Assembly (NCBI GenBank): GCA_021295675.1 | Contig: JAGWBY010000010.1 | Location: 10,517 to 55,131, forward strand | Length of the DNA: 44,615 nt | Source of the DNA: Candidatus Latescibacterota bacterium | GTDB taxonomy: Bacteria; Latescibacterota; UBA2968; UBA8231 | Reading direction: 5' to 3' | In this document: piece after piece, positions 1-6,616 of the stretch | Position numbering within the stretch: the first letter of the stretch is position 1 | Layout of the letters: each line of letters begins with the position of its first letter | The notes under the pieces: generated by a model | What the model saw: the letters and a program-made list of their open reading frames with translations, nothing else | The model's database searches: none | Told to the model about the DNA's origin: nothing | Program-made: the position numbers and the translations under genes

Positions 1-183
1 GGCTTCATGCGCTACTACGAAAGCCCGGTTACGGGATCTAGTTTTCTGGAAGCGCGGGGCGAGGGATTTTTGAATTTGGTGCGCGACAGCCTGCGCTTGT
101 CGGGGCGGCGGCCGGAACTGGAACAGATCGGGGCAGCGACGAAGTTGACGATCTACGCGGCGCAATATCCGGAGTTGGAGTAG
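1..183 (+). CDS. C-terminal fragment of an unidentified protein
   Basis: The first 183 bases read open in frame 1 for 60 codons and end in TAG. The visible residues begin GFMRYYESP and end AAQYPELE. They show no membrane segment and no motif I recognise. The neighbouring genes (sugar ABC importer, DapA-family enzyme) would suit a sugar-catabolic oxidoreductase or isomerase, but nothing in the fragment proves it. The start lies outside the window. The gene converges with the minus-strand genes that follow. Confidence 0.6.
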   Translation, partial: GFMRYYESPVTGSSFLEARGEGFLNLVRDSLRLSGRRPELEQIGAATKLTIYAAQYPELE

Positions 184-232
184 AGGTAATTACCGTTCTC
201 CCTTGGGCCACTAGACTGGGAAACCCGATCCT

Positions 233-468
233 TCAGACCAAAGCGGCGTACTCATAAACCGAGGTCTCGATGGTGCGAATAGGACGACAGCGATCCCACA
301 CCGTTTGCTGCAGGCGCTCAACAGTTTCCGGTGAGAAGTGCTTCTCACTAGTCTCGGCGTTGACTCGCGCCGGGACGTTCTCGATGAGGAAGAGTCTCCC
401 CTTGAACTCAATATGGTACGTCACGTTTTTTTAATCAACGTCTCTTTCCATGCTCCGTCTTCAGGCAT
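233..468 (-). pseudogene. YgiT/MqsA-like small protein, frameshifted
   Basis: An ATG at 468 has a good ribosome site (AGGAG, 8-9 bases upstream) and opens MPEDGAWKETLIKKT before an immediate TGA. The reading continues in the adjacent frame from the end of a run of seven A (seven T on the plus strand, 426-432) as VTYHIEFKGRLFLIENVPAR and on to a stop at 233. The joined product is about 78 residues. The segments LIENVPARV, EKHFSPETVERLQ and RTIETSVYEYA resemble the C-terminal part of YgiT-type (MqsA-family) antitoxin-like proteins, but the Cys-x-x-Cys zinc-binding residues are absent. No toxin gene is adjacent; the gene lies 46 bases after the ABC permease. The break could be decay, a sequencing slip in the homopolymer, or frameshifting at A7. 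Family assignment is from memory of the pattern. Confidence 0.5.
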
Positions 469-513
469 CGTCCTATCTCCTGACCTTGAAGTCAATCCAT
501 CCACGAAGGCGCG

Positions 514-1356
514 TCATCCCTTCATCCCCGTCATCACCAGCCCACGCTCGAAGTAGCGCTGCCCCATAAAAAAGACTACCAGAATGGGCACGGTCGCGAC
601 TACGGAAGCGGCCATGAGCAGATGCCACTGCGTGCCGTACATGCCGGCAAAGGCATTTAGCCCCAGCGCCAGCGTGCGCTTCTCATTGCTGTGCAGGTAG
701 ATGAGTGGCCCCATAAAGTCGTTCCAGAGACTGAGAAAACTGAGAATGGCCAGCGTCGCCAGCGTCGGCTTGGCCAGTGGCATGGCTATCGACAGGCAGA
801 TGCGCAAATTCGAGCACCCGTCTATGCGCGCGGCGTCGATCAAATCTATCGGCAGGGTCTTAAAAAACTGGCGCAAAAAGAATATCTGGAAGGCGTTGCC
901 CGTACATGCCGGCACCAAAAAGGGGAGAAAGGTATCTACCCAGCCCAGCTTCTGGAAAAGCACAAACGTCGGGATCATGGTCACTGCCGCGGGCAGCATC
1001 ATGGTCGATAGTACAGCGACGAACAGCACATCGCGACCAAAAAAATTCAGCCGGGCAAAGGCATAGGCCACAATGGAGGAAGCAAAAAGACTCGCCCCCG
1101 TGCCAAAAACCGTGATGATAGTGCTGTTGAGAAAATAGCGCCCGAAGGGCAACGTCGGCTGATTGAAGATCTCGACGAAGTTGGCCAGCCGCAGCACCGA
1201 AGGCAGGAGACGGGAAAAGACCTCGTCCGGCGTCTTGACCGAGGTAATGAGCATCCAGGCAAAAGGCACTAGAAACCAAAACGCCAGAAAGGACAGCGCG
1301 GCGTAGAGGATGAGTTGGCGTCGCAGCGACAAGGTGTCCCCAGAAGCGCTGCTCAT
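514..1356 (-). CDS. ABC sugar importer permease, MalG/UgpE type
   Basis: This is an inner-membrane permease of a carbohydrate ABC importer (binding-protein-dependent transport family, MalG-like half), 280 residues. It has an N-terminal transmembrane helix (LSFLAFWFLVPFAWMLIT), several more helices, and the cytoplasmic EAA loop (IDAARIDGCSN ... MPLAKPTLA), which docks the ATPase. It ends in ERGLVMTGMKG, typical for the family. I place the start at the ATG at 1356 because it overlaps the stop of the preceding permease as ATGA; an in-frame ATG at 1371 would add five residues. It is the last gene of the importer operon. No ATPase gene is in the window, so a shared MsmX/UgpC-type ATPase encoded elsewhere is likely. 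The substrate is unknown. Confidence 0.9.
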   Translation of the reverse strand: MSSASGDTLSLRRQLILYAALSFLAFWFLVPFAWMLITSVKTPDEVFSRLLPSVLRLANFVEIFNQPTLPFGRYFLNSTIITVFGTGASLFASSIVAYAFARLNFFGRDVLFVAVLSTMMLPAAVTMIPTFVLFQKLGWVDTFLPFLVPACTGNAFQIFFLRQFFKTLPIDLIDAARIDGCSNLRICLSIAMPLAKPTLATLAILSFLSLWNDFMGPLIYLHSNEKRTLALGLNAFAGMYGTQWHLLMAASVVATVPILVVFFMGQRYFERGLVMTGMKG

Positions 1357-2252
1357 TGGTAATGCACCCATTTTTTGCCCATCGCCAGTTGGATCAGCGA
1401 GACGATCAGCGTGATGATAAAGAGGACCAAGGCCATGGCGCAGGCATAGCCCATCTGGAAGCGCTCGAAGGCCGTTTGAAAGAGATACAGGACGTAGAAC
1501 AGGGTCGCGTGCGCTGGCCCGCCTTGGGTCATGACATAGGCTTGGTTAAAGATCTGCAGCGAGCCGATCACGCCGACCATCATCAAGAAAAAAATCGTCG
1601 GGGTCAGCAGCGGTAAGGTGACGTATCTAAAGCGCTTCCACGGCCCGGCCCCATCCAGTTCCGCCGCTTCGATCAACTCGCGGGGAATATTCTGCAGGCC
1701 GGCCAGAAAAATCATCATCGATCCGCCCAAACCCCAGATGCTCATAAAGATCATGCCCGGCATGGCACCCGCCCGCGATGAGATCCACTGGGGCCGGCCA
1801 AGGCCGATCCACTCCAATACCGCCATCAAGCCGGTCCAGTCGAGAAACAGGTTGATCAAGCCAAAATTGGGATCGAAGAGCCATTTCCACAGCAGTAGCA
1901 TCGCGATGCCCGCCACGACATTGGGCAGAAAAAAAGCCGTGCGAAAAAAATTGACCCCACGCAGGCGGTGGTTGACCAGCATGGCTAGTCCCAGTGCCAG
2001 CACGAGCCCCAGCGGCACGGCAAAAACCGTGTAGTAGATTGTATTAAACACCGATTTGTAAAAGAGCGGGTCGTGCGCCAGCTTCTGAAAATTGGCCCAT
2101 CCCACGTACTCTGGCTCCGTAAAGAGGTTCCAGCGCGTGAAGGCCAGACCGAAGCTGGCCAGTATCGGCCCGAGGGCAAAGAGCACCATGCCCAAGATCC
2201 ACGGCGATATGAAGAGATACCCTTCTAGGTTCTCTCGCAGGTTTAGTTTCAT
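1353..2252 (-). CDS. ABC sugar importer permease, MalF/UgpA type
   Basis: This 299-residue inner-membrane permease is the partner of the following MalG-like half. It begins LEGYLFISPWILGMVLFALG (first helix) and carries about six helices. The EAA motif reads ELIEAAELDGAGPWKRFRYV, a close match to the family consensus, and IFNQAYVMTQGGP is the usual MalF-group signature. It overlaps the binding-protein gene upstream by four bases (ATGA at 2249-2252) and the next permease by four bases, so the three genes are translationally coupled. The substrate cannot be read from the sequence. The aldolase/lyase in the same operon suggests a sugar or sugar-acid derivative. Confidence 0.92.
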   Translation of the reverse strand: MKLNLRENLEGYLFISPWILGMVLFALGPILASFGLAFTRWNLFTEPEYVGWANFQKLAHDPLFYKSVFNTIYYTVFAVPLGLVLALGLAMLVNHRLRGVNFFRTAFFLPNVVAGIAMLLLWKWLFDPNFGLINLFLDWTGLMAVLEWIGLGRPQWISSRAGAMPGMIFMSIWGLGGSMMIFLAGLQNIPRELIEAAELDGAGPWKRFRYVTLPLLTPTIFFLMMVGVIGSLQIFNQAYVMTQGGPAHATLFYVLYLFQTAFERFQMGYACAMALVLFIITLIVSLIQLAMGKKWVHYQ

Positions 2253-3607
2253 CCGTCCGCCTCGGTCTTCTGCAGAGCCATGTTGTCGCGAATGGCTTGG
2301 TTGATTTTTTTGGCGGCATCTCCTAGTGCCTTAGGGACGCTCTTTTCACCCAGCATGACCAGTTCCCACTCTGGATTAAAAAGCAGATTGTATTCGGCGG
2401 GATTGATATAGGGGCTGCGATGAAATAATTCGGTGCGCTCCGCAGCCTTGAGAAAAGTCTGGGTAATCTCCGCATTTAGGTTGGGGTTTTCTACGAAAAT
2501 AGGGCTGTACGCGGTTTCCCTGCGGCCGGGAATGTTCCAGCCAATCTTGGCAATGGCCTCTTGGCCTTGGGGGCCAACCAGATATTCCATAAAGCGCCAC
2601 GCCTCTTGGGGGTGTTTGGTATGGGCGTATATGCCATAACCGACCATGCCGCCGGACAGATAAATATCTACTTTGTGGCGCGGAGGCGTCGCGACTCCCC
2701 ACGCAAAGCTCTTGATATTTTTGTGGAACTGGGGCACGAACCACTGGCCGTAAAAACACATGGCCACGCGCCCTGTCTCGAACATCACGTTTACCGGACT
2801 CTGCGCCTGCTCGGCGTAGCCCGGTGCCACGTGCCAGCGAGTAGAAAGATCGGCGGCAAACTGCAGCGCCTCGATCACTTCTGGGCTTTCGAGCAACACG
2901 CGCGTCCGATCGGCGGAGAAGACGCGCCCGCCCGACTGCCAGATCCACTGCTCTGGATTGGCGTTGTTGTACACGCCAAACTGGATGATGCGCCCCTGAT
3001 CGTCGCGCTTGGTCAAGCGCCGGGCAATTTCTACAAACTCGTCGCGCGTCCAACTGCCGTCTGGATAGGGAATACCCGCCTCGTCAAACAGGTTCTTGTT
3101 GTAGAAAATCAAAAAGTCAGGCGACCAGTCTTTGCACAGCCCGTAGATCGGCCCTTGGCCAAAGCGCTTGCCGTCCCAGCGGTACGGCTCGACCGTTTGC
3201 GGAAAAAAGTCCTCAACGCCGACGACGTGGCTCTTTTCCAGATAGGGTTCCAAGTCGAGGAGCACCCCTTTGGACAACATGCTGCCCAAGGTGGTCGGTG
3301 CTACGTAAAAGATGTCGGGCGAGCGCCCTCCGGCCATCATGGTCAGCAGCACGGTATTGAAGTTCTGCTGGATGTGGATGAACTTGACCTTTACATCTGG
3401 ATTGCCCGCTTCAAAGTCGGTCATGAGCTGATTGAGCATAGCCACTTCCTGCGTATTGCCCCAGCCAGCCAAGACGATCTCCGTGCGTCCGCTCTCCCTT
3501 TGTGCGGACGTGTCGAGGCCCAGTAGTAAGGAGCGCGCTGCGGGCACGCTGAGCAGGCCTACAACGCCGAGTATGCAAAGGCTATAAAACAGAATAGTGC
3601 GGTCCAT
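2249..3607 (-). CDS. ABC importer substrate-binding protein, family 1
   Basis: This is a periplasmic or membrane-anchored extracellular solute-binding protein (family 1, MalE/UgpB-like), 452 residues. It has a hydrophobic N-terminus (ILFYSLCILGVVGLLSVPAA) but no clear lipobox, so it may be secreted or held by a signal anchor. After this come the family hallmarks: IVLAGWGNTQEVAMLNQLMTD, FEAGNPDVKV, then YNKNLFDEAGIPYPDGSW and WRFMEYLVGPQGQEA. Trp and Tyr residues (WIWQSGG) are typical of sugar pockets. The gene starts 16 bases after the DapA-family gene and overlaps the first permease, giving the order lyase, binding protein, permease, permease. I see no clear ribosome site, so translational coupling is likely. 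The ligand is unknown. Confidence 0.9.
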   Translation of the reverse strand: MDRTILFYSLCILGVVGLLSVPAARSLLLGLDTSAQRESGRTEIVLAGWGNTQEVAMLNQLMTDFEAGNPDVKVKFIHIQQNFNTVLLTMMAGGRSPDIFYVAPTTLGSMLSKGVLLDLEPYLEKSHVVGVEDFFPQTVEPYRWDGKRFGQGPIYGLCKDWSPDFLIFYNKNLFDEAGIPYPDGSWTRDEFVEIARRLTKRDDQGRIIQFGVYNNANPEQWIWQSGGRVFSADRTRVLLESPEVIEALQFAADLSTRWHVAPGYAEQAQSPVNVMFETGRVAMCFYGQWFVPQFHKNIKSFAWGVATPPRHKVDIYLSGGMVGYGIYAHTKHPQEAWRFMEYLVGPQGQEAIAKIGWNIPGRRETAYSPIFVENPNLNAEITQTFLKAAERTELFHRSPYINPAEYNLLFNPEWELVMLGEKSVPKALGDAAKKINQAIRDNMALQKTEADG

Positions 3608-3623
3608 AATTCATCGTTGCGAC

Positions 3624-4535
3624 TTAGTGCTCCGGTAACATCGGAAACGACTCGATATCCCCCGCGATGGTCTCCAGCAAGGTTGCGATCTCCCGTTTGT
3701 CGCCCTCGTCCAGCGTTAGCTTGCCTGCCGGTGCCCTTTCCACCAGCGTACTGAACACCCCACGACGCTTGAGGATATAGCGCATAAAGGGGTGGTTTTC
3801 GAGAATGAGCAGCGGCAACAGGCGACGGTGCATCGCGCGCGCCTCCTCTTCCTGCCCGGCCCACCACAGCTCGGTGATTTTGGCCAGCACATCGGCCAGT
3901 TCGAAGGCGGGCATATTGCCGTTGGCACCACGGCGCATCTCGTCGGGCAAAAACTTACCCGCCGCCCCGCCGAAGATGCACTTGACCCGGTCGCCAACCA
4001 TCTCGGCCACCTCGGCGATGTGCTTAGGACCGGGCTGTCGCTCCTCCTTGACGTATTCGACCTGCGGGATCTCATCGACCAGTTGCGCCACCTGTTCGCC
4101 GCGCAACGGCGCGTACATGTCGGCATTCTGCACCATGATCGGCCCGTCGAACACCCCAGCCAAGCGCCGGTACAGGTCCATTGCCGTGGCCGCGTCGGTG
4201 CGCGCTGGCGTCATGGCGATAATCGAATCCGCGCCGGCTTTTTGCGCCGCTCGCGCATAGAGCAGCACCTGCGGCACCGAAATCCCGGAACAGCCGAAGA
4301 CTACGGGCAAGCGTCCGTTGACTTCCTCCAGCACCGCGTCTAGCCCCCGGATCCGCTCCTCTTCGCCCAAAAACCAGAACTCCCCGACCATCACCGGCCA
4401 GACGATGCCGTGCTGGCCGCTCTCGCAGCAGAAGTTGGCTACCTTCTTCAGGTCGTCGATGTGGATTTCGAGGTCGTCCCTGTACGGCGTCGGCAGCAGG
4501 CCGAAGACCCCTTTCATGTCGTCAAAGCGCGTCAT
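3624..4535 (-). CDS. DapA/NAL-family aldolase or lyase (TIM barrel)
   Basis: This is a Schiff-base aldolase-family enzyme, 303 residues, the usual DapA/NanA length. Lys163 in VEYVKEERQ is in the position of the catalytic Schiff-base lysine, preceded by NADMYAP where the family has its YN motif. The N-terminal barrel reads GVFGLLPTPYRDD and VMVGEF, with GEF in place of the more common TTGE, so it is probably not a true dihydrodipicolinate synthase. Members of this family that sit beside sugar ABC importers usually cleave or dehydrate 2-keto-3-deoxy sugar acids; that role is inferred from context. The ribosome site AAAGGA is well placed before the ATG at 4535. The gene starts 19 bases after the ComEA-like gene ends and is followed by the importer. 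Confidence 0.85.
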   Translation of the reverse strand: MTRFDDMKGVFGLLPTPYRDDLEIHIDDLKKVANFCCESGQHGIVWPVMVGEFWFLGEEERIRGLDAVLEEVNGRLPVVFGCSGISVPQVLLYARAAQKAGADSIIAMTPARTDAATAMDLYRRLAGVFDGPIMVQNADMYAPLRGEQVAQLVDEIPQVEYVKEERQPGPKHIAEVAEMVGDRVKCIFGGAAGKFLPDEMRRGANGNMPAFELADVLAKITELWWAGQEEEARAMHRRLLPLLILENHPFMRYILKRRGVFSTLVERAPAGKLTLDEGDKREIATLLETIAGDIESFPMLPEH

Positions 4536-4554
4536 TGTTCATCCTTTCTCGTAG

Positions 4555-4824
4555 TTATTTGTCCCCAACAGTTATATAGGGTTCGATGGCCTTTAGGCGC
4601 TGCATATCAATGCCCTTTATGTTGAGCAAGCCTTTTACATTGTGATAGGGGCGGCCCTCGATTATCCTCTGAGCCGTTGCCGGCCCTATCCCGGGTAGCG
4701 TTTCCAACTGTGCGCGCGAGGCCGAATTGATATCGATGCGCTTTGCCTCGAGCTGAGAGAGTGTCGCACAGCTAATCCACAGCAGGGCCATGACTGCACA
4801 GCCCACAAAATTCCAGCGTTTCAT
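4555..4824 (-). CDS. ComEA-like helix-hairpin-helix protein
   Basis: A short exported protein (89 residues) with one helix-hairpin-helix pair. After a hydrophobic N-terminus (MKRWNFVGCAVMALLWISC) come IDINSASRAQLETLPGIGPA and TAQRIIEGR, then GLLNIKGIDMQRLKAIEPY. This is the DNA-binding (HhH)2 fold of ComEA, the periplasmic DNA receptor in natural transformation. The start at 4824 is chosen because GGAGG lies 5-6 bases upstream; a longer open frame to 4893 has no comparable site. Cys19 could be a lipid-attachment site, but the lipobox is not classical. The position ahead of a sugar operon with a 19-base gap is unusual; I see no other competence gene. Confidence 0.85.
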   Translation of the reverse strand: MKRWNFVGCAVMALLWISCATLSQLEAKRIDINSASRAQLETLPGIGPATAQRIIEGRPYHNVKGLLNIKGIDMQRLKAIEPYITVGDK

Positions 4825-4902
4825 AAGCACCTCCATGGCGGCAATTTCGCGTTTTCCCTTAGTACACACGACAGTAACGTTATACATGGCCATCGGGGTA
4901 TC

Positions 4903-4988
4903 AGATGCTTCGACTCCGCTTCGCTCCGCTCAGCATGACAAGTGGGTGCGCTGCTTCACCGTGTCATGCTGAGCGAAGCGAAGCATCT
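4903..4988. repeat. Inverted repeat between operons
   Basis: The left arm at 4903-4939 and the right arm at 4963-4988 are reverse complements (AGATGCTTCG and GCTCAGCATGAC shared), except for 11 extra bases inside the left arm. The loop is about 23 bases. The GCTCAGCATGAC / GTCATGCTGAGCGAAGC core resembles an interspersed repeat seen in many environmental genomes. It lies between the end of the TPR gene (5039) and the start of the ComEA-like gene (4824). No U-tract follows, so it is not a classical intrinsic terminator, though the transcript could fold strongly. Confidence 0.75.
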
Positions 4989-5038
4989 CAGACCACCTCT
5001 ACTGTCGTGCACTTAGCGTTTTCCTTAATGCATCCAGT

Positions 5039-6577
5039 TCACTGGGTGCGCTCTTTTTGCTTGCGCGCGAAAAGGCGTATCTGCTGCTGAGCCGCGAGTG
5101 AGTCTCCCACTTCTCGGTAGGCCACGGCCAAACTATAATGGGCACCGACATAGGTGGAATCGGCTCGCAAAACCGCTTTAAAATCGTCGATGGCCTCCTG
5201 GGCATGGCCCTCGCGCAGTTTGGCATTACCAAGGCCGTTTATCGCGTCGATGTAGTTTTCCTTTATTGCCAAAGCACGCTCATAGGCCGAGCGCGCCTGC
5301 ACTGGATAGTCCTTCATCAGATAGGCGTTGCCGAGATTAAACCACGCCAGCGCATAGTCCTCGTCTAAAGTTAGGGCTTGGCGATAGGCCGTGATGGCCT
5401 CGTCAACTCGCTGCAGCCGCATATAGGCCGTGCCCAAATTCTGCCAAGCCTGTATCTGGGCGGGGTTGATCTTCAGCGAGGCTTTGTACTCTTGAGCAGC
5501 CATTTCAGCAAAACCTAACTTCGCGTATATCACTCCCAAGTTATAGCGGGCTACGGCATCGTCGGCGCGGCCTTTGAGGCGCAAACGCTGATCGCGAATG
5601 GTGTCGAAATGCGGATCAAGGCGCTTGAACATCTCGATCTGCTTCTGCCCTTCCTCTGCCTTTCCCTGCTTCATATACACTTTGGACAGGGTCAAGTGCG
5701 CTTCTGGATAGGCCGGGTCCAGGGCGATGCTTCTCTCAAGTACAGCCGTTGCTGCGGCCTCTTTGCCCTGTTGGGCGAGCACCATTCCCAGTCCATTTAG
5801 GGCCTCTACGTAAGCCGAATCGCGTTCGATGGCCGCGCGAAAGGCCGCCTCCGCTTCTTCGTGGCGATTCAACCGCATATAGACGCGCCCTAACGCCGTG
5901 CGGTAGCGGGCGCGCCTAGGCTCTATTTTGACGGCTTTGCTCGCCATATCCTCGGCTCGTTCGCATTGCCCCATTTTGGCACAGTACATATCCGCTAGAC
6001 TGTAGTACACCAGCGCGTACTCTGGGTCTATTTCCAGCGCTCGCTGCATGTGCTGGGCGGCGGTCTCGTAGTCGTGATCTCGGGCATGTGCCACACCTAG
6101 ATTGTAGTAGTCTGGAGCATGATCGGGTGCCAATTGCAGCGCTTTTGCAAACGTCGCTCGCGCCCTATCATCGTCGTCTGTGCGCAAATAGAGTTGGCCG
6201 AGCTGGCGATAGACCGCAGCGCTGTCGGGCGCAAGCGCAATGGCCTTGCGATATACAGCCAACGCCCGTTCCAGCTCGCCCTGTCGGGTCATGACTTCAC
6301 CGGCTCCCAGCAACGCCCGTACGTGCAGTGAGTCGATGCGGAAGGTCTCGCTGAAATATCGCAGCGCTTCCCCATACACGGCGTGTTTTAAATAGAACGC
6401 CCCCAGTTCGTAGTGCGCGGCTACGTCGCTGGAATCAGTGCGAATGCGATTCAAATAACTCAATTCTGTCGTGCGCGGGTCTTCCTTCTCCTCTACGACA
6501 GGCGCTTCTTCTCGCGTGCCACCGCAGCCCAAAGCCGCTATCCACGCCAGCCATAGCACGCCATTGAACCACTTCAC
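5039..6577 (-). CDS. TPR-repeat lipoprotein
   Basis: This 512-residue protein has a signal peptide ending in a probable lipid-attachment cysteine (WIAALGCGG, Cys18; the lipobox is imperfect), then an acidic linker, and is otherwise almost wholly tetratricopeptide repeats, about 12 units. Repeats show the W/Y-x-x-LG-x-x-Y and A-x-x-x-Y-x-x-A-L pattern, for example AWFNLGNAYLMKDYPVQARS and AVYRQLGQLYLRTDDDDRAR. Such proteins are protein-binding scaffolds; here it would sit on a membrane in the periplasm. The start is GTG at 6577 with AAGG upstream. It follows the CRTAC1-like gene by 39 bases, and the two probably work together, as TPR and ASPIC/UnbV proteins often pair. It is the last gene of the long envelope cluster. 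Confidence 0.88.
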   Translation of the reverse strand: MKWFNGVLWLAWIAALGCGGTREEAPVVEEKEDPRTTELSYLNRIRTDSSDVAAHYELGAFYLKHAVYGEALRYFSETFRIDSLHVRALLGAGEVMTRQGELERALAVYRKAIALAPDSAAVYRQLGQLYLRTDDDDRARATFAKALQLAPDHAPDYYNLGVAHARDHDYETAAQHMQRALEIDPEYALVYYSLADMYCAKMGQCERAEDMASKAVKIEPRRARYRTALGRVYMRLNRHEEAEAAFRAAIERDSAYVEALNGLGMVLAQQGKEAAATAVLERSIALDPAYPEAHLTLSKVYMKQGKAEEGQKQIEMFKRLDPHFDTIRDQRLRLKGRADDAVARYNLGVIYAKLGFAEMAAQEYKASLKINPAQIQAWQNLGTAYMRLQRVDEAITAYRQALTLDEDYALAWFNLGNAYLMKDYPVQARSAYERALAIKENYIDAINGLGNAKLREGHAQEAIDDFKAVLRADSTYVGAHYSLAVAYREVGDSLAAQQQIRLFARKQKERTQ

Positions 6578-6616
6578 GTTCGCCTTGCCCTTTCGCGGAC
6601 TTCTGGCACGATGATC

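Noticed and set aside
233..468. Complete toxin-antitoxin pair
   Set aside because: No toxin reading frame lies beside the YgiT-like remnant; the preceding gene is an ABC permease.
2561..3526. Open frame of 321 codons on the plus strand opposite the solute-binding protein
   Set aside because: It lies wholly antisense to a clear coding gene, has no ribosome site and its translation has no recognisable domain. Long antisense frames are common where third codon positions are GC-rich.
4903..4988. Insertion sequence
   Set aside because: The inverted arms enclose only about 23 bases and no transposase; there is no evident target duplication.
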